Below, one piece after another: positions 1 through 5,807 of a DNA stretch of 10,478 bases (position 1 is its first letter; every line of letters begins with the position of its first letter). The notes beneath the pieces were generated by a model. It ran no database searches, was not told the origin of the DNA, and saw only the letters and a list, made by a program, of their open reading frames with translations. Source of the stretch: Syntrophaceae bacterium PtaB.Bin038 (lineage in GTDB: Bacteria; Desulfobacterota; Syntrophia; Syntrophales; UBA2192); NCBI GenBank assembly GCA_002067855.1, contig MVQS01000271.1, positions 1-10,478 of the forward strand. Reading direction: 5' to 3'. Both the position numbers and the translations under genes were made by a program.

Positions 1-102
1 TACCGCATCGAGGGCAGGGCCCTCGTGAAGGCCGGCCTGTTCGACCGCACCGTCCCCTTCTCGCGCACCGGCGTCCTCTCACCCTCAAAACCCGGAAGTT
101 AA
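1..102 (+). CDS. C-terminal fragment, probable LEA14-like (LEA type 2) protein
   Basis: The first frame is open from the window edge to a TAA at 100-102 and encodes 33 residues, so only the C-terminus is visible. The segment reads YRIEGRALV, then a short loop, then RTVPFSRTGVLS. This resembles the last beta strands of LEA14/water-stress-hypersensitive-response domain proteins, which in Proteobacteria often end with an 'Y.v.G......R.VPFS..G.l' pattern. Those proteins are usually small lipoproteins or exported proteins of unknown role. The last residues (about PGS) are encoded by the start of the octamer repeat at 95-134, so the native end may lie a few codons earlier. With 33 residues the family call is tentative; that it is coding is more secure, given the gene-like codon use and the convergent arrangement. 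Confidence 0.5.
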   Translation, partial: YRIEGRALVKAGLFDRTVPFSRTGVLSPSKPGS

Positions 103-134
103 GAAGCTGAGAAGTTAGGAAGCGCGGAAAGGCT
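95..134 (+). repeat. Octamer tandem repeat array, plus orientation
   Basis: Five consecutive 8-base units start at 95, 103, 111, 119 and 127. The first four begin with gaag and the fifth with gaaa; the consensus is about gaagYtRa in the first three. The first unit contains the TAA stop (100-102) of the upstream gene. The units are diverged from one another but keep exact 8-base phase. The array lies on the coding strand of the gene it terminates and is followed by a T8 tract (139-146). Confidence 0.8.
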
Positions 135-151
135 GCTCTTTTTTTTCATCC

Positions 152-191
152 CCCAGTTCCCAAATTCACAATTTCGCAGCTTCCCAGCTTC
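152..191 (-). repeat. Octamer tandem repeat array, minus orientation
   Basis: Read on the minus strand, five 8-base units begin at 191, 183, 175, 167 and 159. The first two start gaagctg and the next three gaaattg, gaatttg and gaactgg. The consensus is close to gaagctgg. The stop codon (TGA, 192-190) of the beta-CASP gene uses the first two bases of the first unit, so the array begins at the end of the reading frame and runs on in the direction of transcription. It mirrors the array at 95-134. Confidence 0.8.
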
Positions 192-1572
192 ATATTTCAA
201 AGGTGTCCCCCATCGCCGGCACCCGCGTCACGAAGCCCAGTTTCTCCTTCACCTGCCTTTCGAACTCCAGGGCGCTCGCCTCCTCGCCGTGGACGATGAA
301 GACCTCGGGCTTGTTTCGGAACAGGCCCAGCCACTCCAGCAGCTCCTCCTGGTCGGCGTGCGCTGAGAAGCCGCCGATGGTGAAGACGCGGGAGCGGACG
401 GCGACCCTGTCGCCCAGGATGTTGACCTCCCTGGCCCCGTCGACGATCATCCGCCCGAGGGTGCCGCGGGCCTGGAAGCCGACAAAGATGACGCTGCACT
501 CGGGGCGCCACAGGTTGTGCTTGAGGTGGTGGCGGATGCGCCCGCCTTCGCACATCCCGCTTCCGGCCAGGACGATGACGCCCGAGGGGATCTGGTTGAT
601 CTTCATGGACTCCTGCGGCGATGGGGTGTAGTGGACGCGGACGGTCTTCCGGGCCTTCGTGCCGAAGAGTTTCTTCGCCTCCTCGTCGAAGAGCTCGGGG
701 TGAGCGAAGTAGACCTTGGTGGCCTCCTCGGCCAGGGGGCTGTCGATATAGATGTCCAGCGGCACGGGGAGGCGCCCCTCGCGGACGAGCTTGTTGAAGA
801 TGTAGAGCAGATCCTGCGTGCGGCCCACCGCGAAGGCGGGGATGAGCACCTTGCCGCCCCGCTTGAAGGTCGTCCGGACGGCGTCGGCAAGCTCCTCGAG
901 GCTGTCCGCGACCCCCTTGTGCCGGCGGTTGCCATAGGTGGACTCGACGACGACGTAATCCGCCGCGGCCGCATGCTGGGGGTCCTTCACGATGGGGTTG
1001 CCCTTCTTGCCGATGTCTCCGGAGAAGAGGATCTTCCTCTCGGGGTTGTCCCGGTACCAGAGCTCCAGGGTGCCCGACCCGAGGATGTGCCCCGCGTCGC
1101 AGAAGCGGTAGCGGATGAGGCTGTCCAGGGCGTAGGTCTCGTCGTAGTGTTTCTTCTCGAAGAAGGGAATGGAGGCGATGGCGTCCTCGACGGTGTAGAG
1201 GGGCTCGACGGGCGTTTCGATGCCCGCCCGCAGGTTCTTCTTCGTCATCCACCGGGCATCCATCTCCTGGATGTGGGCCGAATCGGCCAGCATGACACGC
1301 GAGAGCTCCGCCGTGGCGGCGGTGGTGATGATCTTCCCCCCGAAGCCCTCCCGCACGAGGCGCGGGACAAGCCCCGTGTGGTCGATGTGGGCATGGGTGA
1401 GAAAGACGACGTCGACGGCCTTCGGTTCGAACGGGAAGGGCTTGCGGTTGAGCGCGTCGGAATCGAGGCCCTGGTGCATCCCGCAGTCCACGAGAAACTG
1501 CAGGCCGTTGACGGAGAGGTGGAAGCACGAACCCGTGACTTTTCGCGCCGCGCCGAGGAAGGTGATCTTCAT
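190..1572 (-). CDS. Beta-CASP metallo-beta-lactamase fold RNase-like protein (COG1236 type)
   Basis: The 460-residue product is a full-length MBL-fold hydrolase with a beta-CASP/RNA-specificity insert, the architecture of CPSF73/Ysh1 and bacterial COG1236 nucleases such as Thermus TTHA0252. The expected role is a cytoplasmic zinc-dependent endo- or exoribonuclease. Visible signatures are HAHIDH at residues 60-65, the metal histidine in AGH (about 162), FSGD (Asp about 186), the beta-CASP glutamate in ESTYG (about 210), AFAVGRTQ, GSGMCEGGRIRHHL, SAHAD (His about 405) and VHGEE (His about 428). All ligands appear present. I chose the ATG at 1572 because the family start MKITFLGAARKVTGS begins there and GAGG lies 7 bases upstream; the frame extends upstream to 1635 without homology. 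It stands alone, convergent with the gene ending at 102 and divergent from the methyltransferase. The exact substrate cannot be read from the sequence. Confidence 0.92.
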   Translation of the reverse strand: MKITFLGAARKVTGSCFHLSVNGLQFLVDCGMHQGLDSDALNRKPFPFEPKAVDVVFLTHAHIDHTGLVPRLVREGFGGKIITTAATAELSRVMLADSAHIQEMDARWMTKKNLRAGIETPVEPLYTVEDAIASIPFFEKKHYDETYALDSLIRYRFCDAGHILGSGTLELWYRDNPERKILFSGDIGKKGNPIVKDPQHAAAADYVVVESTYGNRRHKGVADSLEELADAVRTTFKRGGKVLIPAFAVGRTQDLLYIFNKLVREGRLPVPLDIYIDSPLAEEATKVYFAHPELFDEEAKKLFGTKARKTVRVHYTPSPQESMKINQIPSGVIVLAGSGMCEGGRIRHHLKHNLWRPECSVIFVGFQARGTLGRMIVDGAREVNILGDRVAVRSRVFTIGGFSAHADQEELLEWLGLFRNKPEVFIVHGEEASALEFERQVKEKLGFVTRVPAMGDTFEI

Positions 1573-1690
1573 GGGGACGCCTCGCATTCTTTCGCAGGAG
1601 TTGGGGGACCGGCCGATCGGTGGACAACTACGCATTCATATACTAAAGTGACAGGGAGGCGCAACAGAATAACAGGGCCGGGAAGGCGGC
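1573..1690. promoter_or_regulatory. Divergent spacer with weak promoter candidates
   Basis: This 118-base spacer must carry promoters for both divergent genes. On the plus strand TATACT at 1639-1644 matches five of six -10 positions, but no good -35 lies at 15-19 bases; TGGACA at 1621-1626 is only 12 bases away. On the minus strand TTGCGC (1664-1659), 18 bases and TATGAA (1640-1635) is a poor candidate. A short palindrome, ccgatcgg, sits at 1613-1620. No promoter here is convincing. Confidence 0.3.
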
Positions 1691-2359
1691 ATGAAAAAGG
1701 ATCGGAGAAACACGGGGGCCATGGACGTGAAAGCGCGCTGGGACCGCCTTGCCAGGCACTACGGCCTCGTCGAGCGGCTCTCCGAACGATACCTCCGGGC
1801 CTGGCGCAGCGTGCTCTGGAAGCGCGCGTCGGGGAGGATTCTCGAGATGGGCGCAGGGACAGGGCTGAACCTTCCCTATTACCCCGCAGGCGCCGACATC
1901 ACGGCCTGCGATGTCTCCGGGGGCATGCTCGGCAAGGCCGTCGAGCGGGCCCGCGAGGGAAACGTCCGCATCCGGTTCTGCGAGGCCGACATCTGCCGCC
2001 TGCCCTTCCCCGACGGCGCCTTCGACACCGCCGCGGCGACCTTCGTCTTCTGCTCCCTGGCCGATCCCGTCCCATGCCTGCGCGAGATGGGGCGCGTGAC
2101 GAAGGCGGACGGTCGCGTCCTCCTGCTCGATCACGTGCGGATCGACCGCCCCGTCATCGGGCCCCTCATGGATCTGCTCAACGCCGCGACGGTGCGGTTC
2201 GCCGGCGAGCACATCACCCACCGGACGGAAGAGCTGACGCGCGCCGCGGGTCTCGAGATCCTGGAGAGCCGCGGGCTCGGCTTCATGGGGATCATCCGCT
2301 TCATCGCCGCACGGCCCTCACCGGGCAGAAGTTGGGAAGTCGGAAAGGTCAGAAGATGA
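1691..2359 (+). CDS. Class I SAM-dependent methyltransferase (METTL7/PmtA-like)
   Basis: A 222-residue Rossmann methyltransferase. Motif I is ILEMGAGTGLNL at residues 50-61, the ribose-binding acidic residue is Asp74 in ACDVS, motif II surrounds EADICRLPFPDGAFD (about 98-112), followed by FVFCSLAD, and the post-motif III strand is GRVLLLDHV (141-149). The 'CS...L.E..RV....G...L.DHV' pattern and the later HITHRTEEL resemble the METTL7 and bacterial phospholipid N-methyltransferase-like group, so a small hydrophobic, lipid or quinone-like substrate is plausible but not shown. The start at 1691 has a purine-rich GGGAAGG about 6 bases upstream; a second ATG at 1721 is possible. The last roughly ten residues (SWEVGKVRR) are encoded by the octamer repeat at 2328-2367, and the stop lies inside it, so the native C-terminus was probably near residue 210. 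The gene appears to be transcribed alone. Confidence 0.85.
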   Translation: MKKDRRNTGAMDVKARWDRLARHYGLVERLSERYLRAWRSVLWKRASGRILEMGAGTGLNLPYYPAGADITACDVSGGMLGKAVERAREGNVRIRFCEADICRLPFPDGAFDTAAATFVFCSLADPVPCLREMGRVTKADGRVLLLDHVRIDRPVIGPLMDLLNAATVRFAGEHITHRTEELTRAAGLEILESRGLGFMGIIRFIAARPSPGRSWEVGKVRR

Positions 2360-2367
2360 GAAAAGGC
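2328..2367 (+). repeat. Octamer tandem repeat array overlapping the methyltransferase stop
   Basis: 8-base units begin at 2328, 2336, 2344, 2352 and 2360. Units one, two and four start gaag, unit five starts gaaa, and unit three is degenerate, with its gaaa shifted one base to 2343. The TGA of the methyltransferase is 2357-2359, the last three bases of unit four. Purine-rich sequence continues to about 2380. The unit type and the orientation relative to the gene match the arrays at 95-134 and 152-191. Confidence 0.7.
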
Positions 2368-2430
2368 AAAAGAGAAGAGGCAGCCGCAGGGCCGTGAGCT
2401 TCAAGGCCGGAAGCGGCGGCAGGGATGTTC

Positions 2431-2459
2431 TTGACAGTAGGGAAATGCCTCCTTAGACT
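2431..2459 (+). promoter_or_regulatory. Sigma70-like promoter of the PEP carboxykinase gene
   Basis: A perfect TTGACA -35 (2431-2436), a 17-base spacer and TAGACT (2454-2459, four of six -10 matches) predict a start near 2466, about 45 bases before the ATG at 2511. It stands out in an otherwise GC-rich spacer and follows the end of the methyltransferase gene. Confidence 0.65.
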
Positions 2460-2510
2460 TTTTCCATCGACAATCCCCCGGGAGCGCATGGCCCCGGAGA
2501 GGAGCGGATC

Positions 2511-4163
2511 ATGAACACCTTCAAGAAGGCGGCCGTCCGGATCTACGACGACGCCAAAAAGGAAAAGCGCCTCATCGAGGGCCGCACCCTCGACGAGCTC
2601 AAGCGGATCGCCCTGCGTCACGAGGGCGTGATCCAGACGCAGGTGGGGTCCGTCGCCGCGGACTCCGAGCCCATGAGCCGCTCGGCCCCCCACACGCGCA
2701 ACAGCGTGGACCACCCCTTCGGAGAGCCCGAGGAGCGGCTCGCACGGCAGGCGGAGGAGCGCCTCGCGAAGGAAAAGATCGTCTGCCTCGACACGATGGT
2801 GGGCGACGGCCGCGACGGGGTCACGGCGCGGTTCATCCTGCCCGAGCCCTATGCCCAGATCGCCTATGGGCTCAAGCTGCTGCTCGACACCCCCGCGGCG
2901 CGGGTCGTCGAGGATCCCACGTACACGGTGATCTTCTTCACCGACGAGGCCTTCGAGCCCAACAAGAAGAAACGGCTCGTCGACAAGGACATCACCGTGC
3001 GCCTCTGGATGGGGGACAAGCGGGGCGAGCAGGTCAAGATCTGCCGCAACACGATCTACCTCGGCGAGGGCAAAAAGGGGGTCTTCATGTTCGAGGACTG
3101 GCGGGTGAAGGCCATCGACCGGACGGGAATCTTCCTGCACGCCGGCGCCCGCAGGGACTGGCTCTGGATTCACGACCTGGAGACGGACCGGCCGGAGCTG
3201 ACGGAAACGGTCACGGCCATCTCGGGCCTCACCGCGACGGGGAAGACGACGACCCTGTGCCGGCGCCTCGCGCGCCTGCCCCGGGAGAGCTCCGAGATGA
3301 TCGGGGACGACGGGGGGGTTTTCGGCTTCGACGGCAGCTACGCCGCCTTCGAGATCGGGGGGCTCTACGTGAAAACGGAGGGCCTCGACGAGAGCCAGCC
3401 CGAGATCCTGCGGGCCGCCGAGTCGAGGGACGCCTTCCTCGAAAACGTGGCCATCACGAAGTATCCCTACATGCCCGACTTCAAGGACACCCGCAAGACG
3501 GGCAACGGCCGGGCCGTCGTGACGAGGGAGAAGCTCGAGATCGCAAGCGCCGGGCTTCGCGCCGACCGGCTGAACTCGATCGTCATGCTCACGCGCAACC
3601 CGCTGGCCAACGTGATCAGCAAGCTCACGCCCGAGCAGGCCGTCATGATGTTCATCTACGGCGAGTCCATCGAGAGCTCGGGCGGCAACCCCGAAGAGGC
3701 GGGGAGATTCAAGCGCGAGTTCTTCCTCGACCCCTTCATGGCGGGCGACCGGCTCGAGCACGCCATGATCTTCTACGAGATTCTCAAGAGGAGCCGCATC
3801 AAGTGCTACCTCGCCAACACGGGGACGATCGGCCAGGACGAAGAGAAGGTGACGCTGCGGCAGTCCCTGGCGGCCTACAACGACATGCTCCGGTACCAGC
3901 TGCGATTCAGCTCCGAGCCGGATTACCTGGGGCTGCACTATCCGATCAAGTGCGACCGCGCGAACCTGGACCTGATGATCGCCCACCGGCTCTTCCCGGA
4001 CCGGGAGCTGCTCAGAAAGAAGCTCGTGGACTTCTTCCGGGGCCGCGAGCAGTTCCTCGAGGAGTTCGAGGGCAAGTACGGCAAGATCCCCGAAGCGATC
4101 CGCGAGTCCGTCCCCCATCGCTACCGGGACATCACCGACAGCGAGCGGATCCCGGCGGAATAG
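2511..4163 (+). CDS. pckA: Divergent ATP-type phosphoenolpyruvate carboxykinase
   Basis: The 550-residue product has the length and order of motifs of ATP-dependent PEP carboxykinase, which converts oxaloacetate and ATP to PEP, CO2 and ADP in the cytoplasm. Visible are VGDGRDGVTARF (about 97-108, matching the N-terminal domain VG.D....R strand), GEGKKGVF (Lys188-Lys189), P-loop GLTATGKTT (239-247), kinase-2 IGDD (Asp266-Asp267), FEIGGLYVKT, LENV (Glu311), KLTPEQ (371-376) and YLANTG (433-438). Differences from the E. coli enzyme are clear: no RSPKDK substrate loop is recognisable, SGT in the P-loop is TAT, the SRLT arginine that contacts the nucleotide gamma phosphate (Arg333 in E. coli) is Lys371, and about 13 extra residues separate the candidate catalytic His210 from the P-loop. 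It may be a distinct subfamily; catalysis is inferred. GGAGAGGAG about 7 bases before the ATG supports the start. It has its own promoter and terminator. Confidence 0.82.
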   Translation: MNTFKKAAVRIYDDAKKEKRLIEGRTLDELKRIALRHEGVIQTQVGSVAADSEPMSRSAPHTRNSVDHPFGEPEERLARQAEERLAKEKIVCLDTMVGDGRDGVTARFILPEPYAQIAYGLKLLLDTPAARVVEDPTYTVIFFTDEAFEPNKKKRLVDKDITVRLWMGDKRGEQVKICRNTIYLGEGKKGVFMFEDWRVKAIDRTGIFLHAGARRDWLWIHDLETDRPELTETVTAISGLTATGKTTTLCRRLARLPRESSEMIGDDGGVFGFDGSYAAFEIGGLYVKTEGLDESQPEILRAAESRDAFLENVAITKYPYMPDFKDTRKTGNGRAVVTREKLEIASAGLRADRLNSIVMLTRNPLANVISKLTPEQAVMMFIYGESIESSGGNPEEAGRFKREFFLDPFMAGDRLEHAMIFYEILKRSRIKCYLANTGTIGQDEEKVTLRQSLAAYNDMLRYQLRFSSEPDYLGLHYPIKCDRANLDLMIAHRLFPDRELLRKKLVDFFRGREQFLEEFEGKYGKIPEAIRESVPHRYRDITDSERIPAE

Positions 4164-4174
4164 CCGACAGAAGG

Positions 4175-4202
4175 TTCGAGGACCGAGGCACGAGGAGCAA
4201 GG
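4175..4202 (+). repeat. Heptamer tandem repeat after the PEP carboxykinase gene
   Basis: Four exact 7-base units begin at 4175, 4182, 4189 and 4196, with consensus nncgagg (the last unit ends caagg). The array starts 11 bases after the TAG at 4161-4163 and ends 17 bases before the terminator stem. It is purine-rich on the coding strand like the octamer arrays, but its period is seven. Confidence 0.7.
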
Positions 4203-4219
4203 AAAACCATAAACAAGAA

Positions 4220-4249
4220 AAAGCCGCTCCCTTTCGCGGGGGCGGCTTT
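4220..4249 (+). terminator. Rho-independent terminator hairpin of the PEP carboxykinase gene
   Basis: The arms 4220-4231 (aaagccgctccc) and 4238-4249 (gggggcggcttt) form a 12-base-pair stem with one G-T wobble around the loop tttcgc. The T run after the stem is short (ttt then gttc). The A-rich sequence before the left arm would give a U tract on the other strand, so it could work in both directions. Confidence 0.75.
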
Positions 4250-4282
4250 GTTCACCGGGGCCGCGGAGACACGAAATGAGGG

Positions 4283-4311
4283 TTGATTTCCCGGCCGATT
4301 GACGATAGAAA
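4283..4311 (+). promoter_or_regulatory. Sigma70-like promoter candidate of the six-gene operon
   Basis: TTGATT (4283-4288, four of six), exactly 17 bases, then TAGAAA (4306-4311, four of six) predicts a start near 4318, 25 bases before the mtgA ATG. It lies just after the upstream terminator, where a new promoter is needed. Confidence 0.55.
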
Positions 4312-4342
4312 CTCCGTTCCACATCCGAGGTGAGTGCGAGTC

Positions 4343-5290
4343 ATGGAGCGGCTGAGGAAAGGGTTCCGGTTTCTCGTCATCGGCCTCCTGCTCTTCGCGG
4401 GGGCGGCGGCCGTCTACCTCTCCACGGCCTTCTATCACGACGACGTGGCGGCGCTGCGAAGGAAGAACCCCGGAAAGACGGCCTTCATGGCCCACCGGGA
4501 AGCCCAGTGGGAGGCCAAGGGGCTCAAGAACCGGAAAATCCAGCACGTGTTCGTGCCCCTTTCTAAGATCTCTCCCTACGCGATGAAGGCCGTCCTCATC
4601 GCCGAGGACGACAAGTTCTACTCCCACGAGGGGTTCGACTTCGAGGCCATGCAGAAGGCCCTCGAGAAGGACCTCAAGCTGGGCAGGTTCAAATACGGCG
4701 GCAGCACGATCAGCCAGCAGCTGGCCAAGAACCTCTTTCTCTCCCCGTCGAAAAACCCCTTGAGGAAAATCAAGGAGGCCATCCTCACCTGGCGCATTGA
4801 AAACAACCTCTCCAAGCGGCGCATCCTGGAGCTCTACCTCAACGTGGCCGAGTGGGGCGACGGGATCTTCGGCATCGAGGCCGCCTCTCGGCACTACTTC
4901 GGAAAGTCCGCGGCGGAGCTCACGCCCATGGAGGCGGCGAGGCTTGCCGTCGTCCTTCCCAACCCGCTGAAGCTCAACCCCACGGGAACGTCGAAGTACG
5001 TGGAGAAGAGGGCCGAGATCGTCTACGGGATCATGGTGAGGCGGGGCATCGTGATCGAGGAGTTCGAGGACATCATGAAGGCGCCGCCCGACGGCCCCCC
5101 AGCCGAGACGGGCGCACCGAGGCCGCCCGGGCAGACGTCGGGCGCGGTCGACACGGCCGAGAAAAAGGACGCGGCACCGGAGAAGCCGGAGGCCGCCCCG
5201 GCGGCGCAGGCGAAGGCCCCATCCCTTCCGCAAACTGGACAAACCTGGGACAAGGCACCCCCGAGCGCACCGGCGCAGGAGAAGCGCTAG
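4343..5290 (+). CDS. mtgA: Monofunctional biosynthetic peptidoglycan transglycosylase
   Basis: This GT51 enzyme polymerises lipid II into glycan strands at the periplasmic face of the inner membrane. The 315-residue product has one N-terminal membrane anchor (about 10-29) and the ordered GT51 motifs: EDDKFYSHEG with catalytic Glu88 (88-97), GGSTISQQLAKN (119-130), RKIKEA with the second conserved Glu145, KRRILELYLN (158-167) and GIEAASRHYFGK (177-188). No transpeptidase domain follows, so it is MtgA and not a class A PBP. The usual length is about 230-245 residues; here residues after about 247 form a Pro/Ala/Lys/Glu-rich tail of some 68 residues that looks disordered. I chose the ATG at 4343 because GAGGTGAG (4327-4334) then sits 8 bases upstream; the in-frame GTG at 4334 lies too close to it. 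First gene of the six-gene run. Confidence 0.93.
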   Translation: MERLRKGFRFLVIGLLLFAGAAAVYLSTAFYHDDVAALRRKNPGKTAFMAHREAQWEAKGLKNRKIQHVFVPLSKISPYAMKAVLIAEDDKFYSHEGFDFEAMQKALEKDLKLGRFKYGGSTISQQLAKNLFLSPSKNPLRKIKEAILTWRIENNLSKRRILELYLNVAEWGDGIFGIEAASRHYFGKSAAELTPMEAARLAVVLPNPLKLNPTGTSKYVEKRAEIVYGIMVRRGIVIEEFEDIMKAPPDGPPAETGAPRPPGQTSGAVDTAEKKDAAPEKPEAAPAAQAKAPSLPQTGQTWDKAPPSAPAQEKR

Positions 5291-5360
5291 GTCACCGTTG
5301 CATTGCGCAGCCTCCGATGGTAACGTTGTGCTCTCGTCACCCGCCGCCCGGGAGAATGCG

Positions 5361-5807
5361 ATGAAGCCTCCTGTTTACCCGATTCTGATGATCGTCCTGA
5401 TGATGCTGATCGGCTGCACCCAGACGGCTGCCCGAACGACGGGCCTGAAGGACGGAAGGCTGCCGCCCTGCCCGGACAGGCCCAACTGCGTCTGCTCCCA
5501 GGACAGCTCGGAGCGGCACCGCATCGAGCCCCTGCGCTATGCGGTCACGCAGGCGCGGGCCCGGGAGAGGCTCCTCGAGGTCATCGGACGGATGAAGCGG
5601 ACGACGATCGTGACGGCCGAACCCGGCTACATCCACGCCGAGTTCCGCACGGCGGTCTTCCGCTTCGTCGACGACGTGGAGTTCCTCTTCGACGATGCGG
5701 CCAAGCTCATCCACGTCCGGTCCGCCTCGCGGGTGGGGGTCTACGACTTCGAGGTCAACCGCAACCGGGTGGAGGACATCCGCAGGCGCTTCGCGGGGCC
5801 CGCATGA
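5361..5807 (+). CDS. DUF1499 domain lipoprotein
   Basis: A 148-residue protein with a short charged N-terminus, a hydrophobic stretch (about 5-18) and the lipobox LIGC with Cys19, so it is probably exported and lipid-anchored. The mature part has the DUF1499 hallmark CPDRPNCVCS (37-46) followed by H.I.PL, then a beta-rich region ending in SRVGVYDFEVNRNRVEDIR. DUF1499 has no established biochemical function that I know of. I chose the ATG at 5361 because GGAG lies 6 bases before it and the signal peptide begins there; the frame is open back to 5298 with unrelated sequence. It follows mtgA by 70 bases, a gap with only a very weak promoter-like pair (TTGCAT 5298, TAACGT 5321), and overlaps the next gene by four bases (ATGA), which suggests coupled translation. 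Confidence 0.88.
   Translation: MKPPVYPILMIVLMMLIGCTQTAARTTGLKDGRLPPCPDRPNCVCSQDSSERHRIEPLRYAVTQARARERLLEVIGRMKRTTIVTAEPGYIHAEFRTAVFRFVDDVEFLFDDAAKLIHVRSASRVGVYDFEVNRNRVEDIRRRFAGPA

Larger units (their letters stand above)
95..191. terminator. Possible bidirectional terminator made of two opposed octamer arrays
   Basis: The plus-oriented array (95-134) and the minus-oriented array (152-191) are inverted relative to each other, so a transcript from either side could fold into a long imperfect hairpin. For example, gaagctg at 103-109 is perfectly complementary to cagcttc at 177-183. Because both arms are periodic, several pairing registers are possible. The loop side holds a T8 run (139-146). 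It lies between two convergent genes, where a shared terminator is expected. It is not a classical GC-rich stem followed by a U tract, so the function is inferred. Confidence 0.35.

Noticed and set aside
95..191. CRISPR or insertion sequence ends as an explanation of the repeats
   Set aside because: Units are 8 bases, diverged and without spacers; there are no terminal inverted repeats with a transposase and no target duplication.
1573..1635. Upstream start that would add 21 residues to the beta-CASP protein
   Set aside because: The added residues do not match the family N-terminus, and the ATG at 1572 has a well-spaced GAGG.
517..2397. Long plus-strand open frame across the beta-CASP gene and the methyltransferase
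   Set aside because: It runs antisense through the motif-rich beta-CASP gene and out of frame through the methyltransferase; no recognisable domain.
2383..2417. Imperfect hairpin gccgc/gcggc with inner ggcc/ggcc as a methyltransferase terminator
   Set aside because: Two short stems with an asymmetric internal loop and no T run afterwards, in GC-rich DNA where such pairs are common.
2349..4322. Long open frame on the minus strand opposite the PEP carboxykinase gene
   Set aside because: It is a shadow of high-GC codon use: the protein is compositionally skewed (Arg, Gly, Val, Asp, Glu, Leu), shows no family motif, and the plus strand carries clear PEP carboxykinase motifs with a ribosome site and promoter.
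5298..5326. Promoter-like pair TTGCAT, 17 bases, TAACGT between mtgA and the lipoprotein gene
   Set aside because: Only three of six matches in each box; not better than expected by chance.
5298..5360. Upstream start for the DUF1499 lipoprotein
   Set aside because: It would bury the lipoprotein signal peptide behind 21 unrelated residues; the ATG at 5361 has GGAG at ideal spacing.
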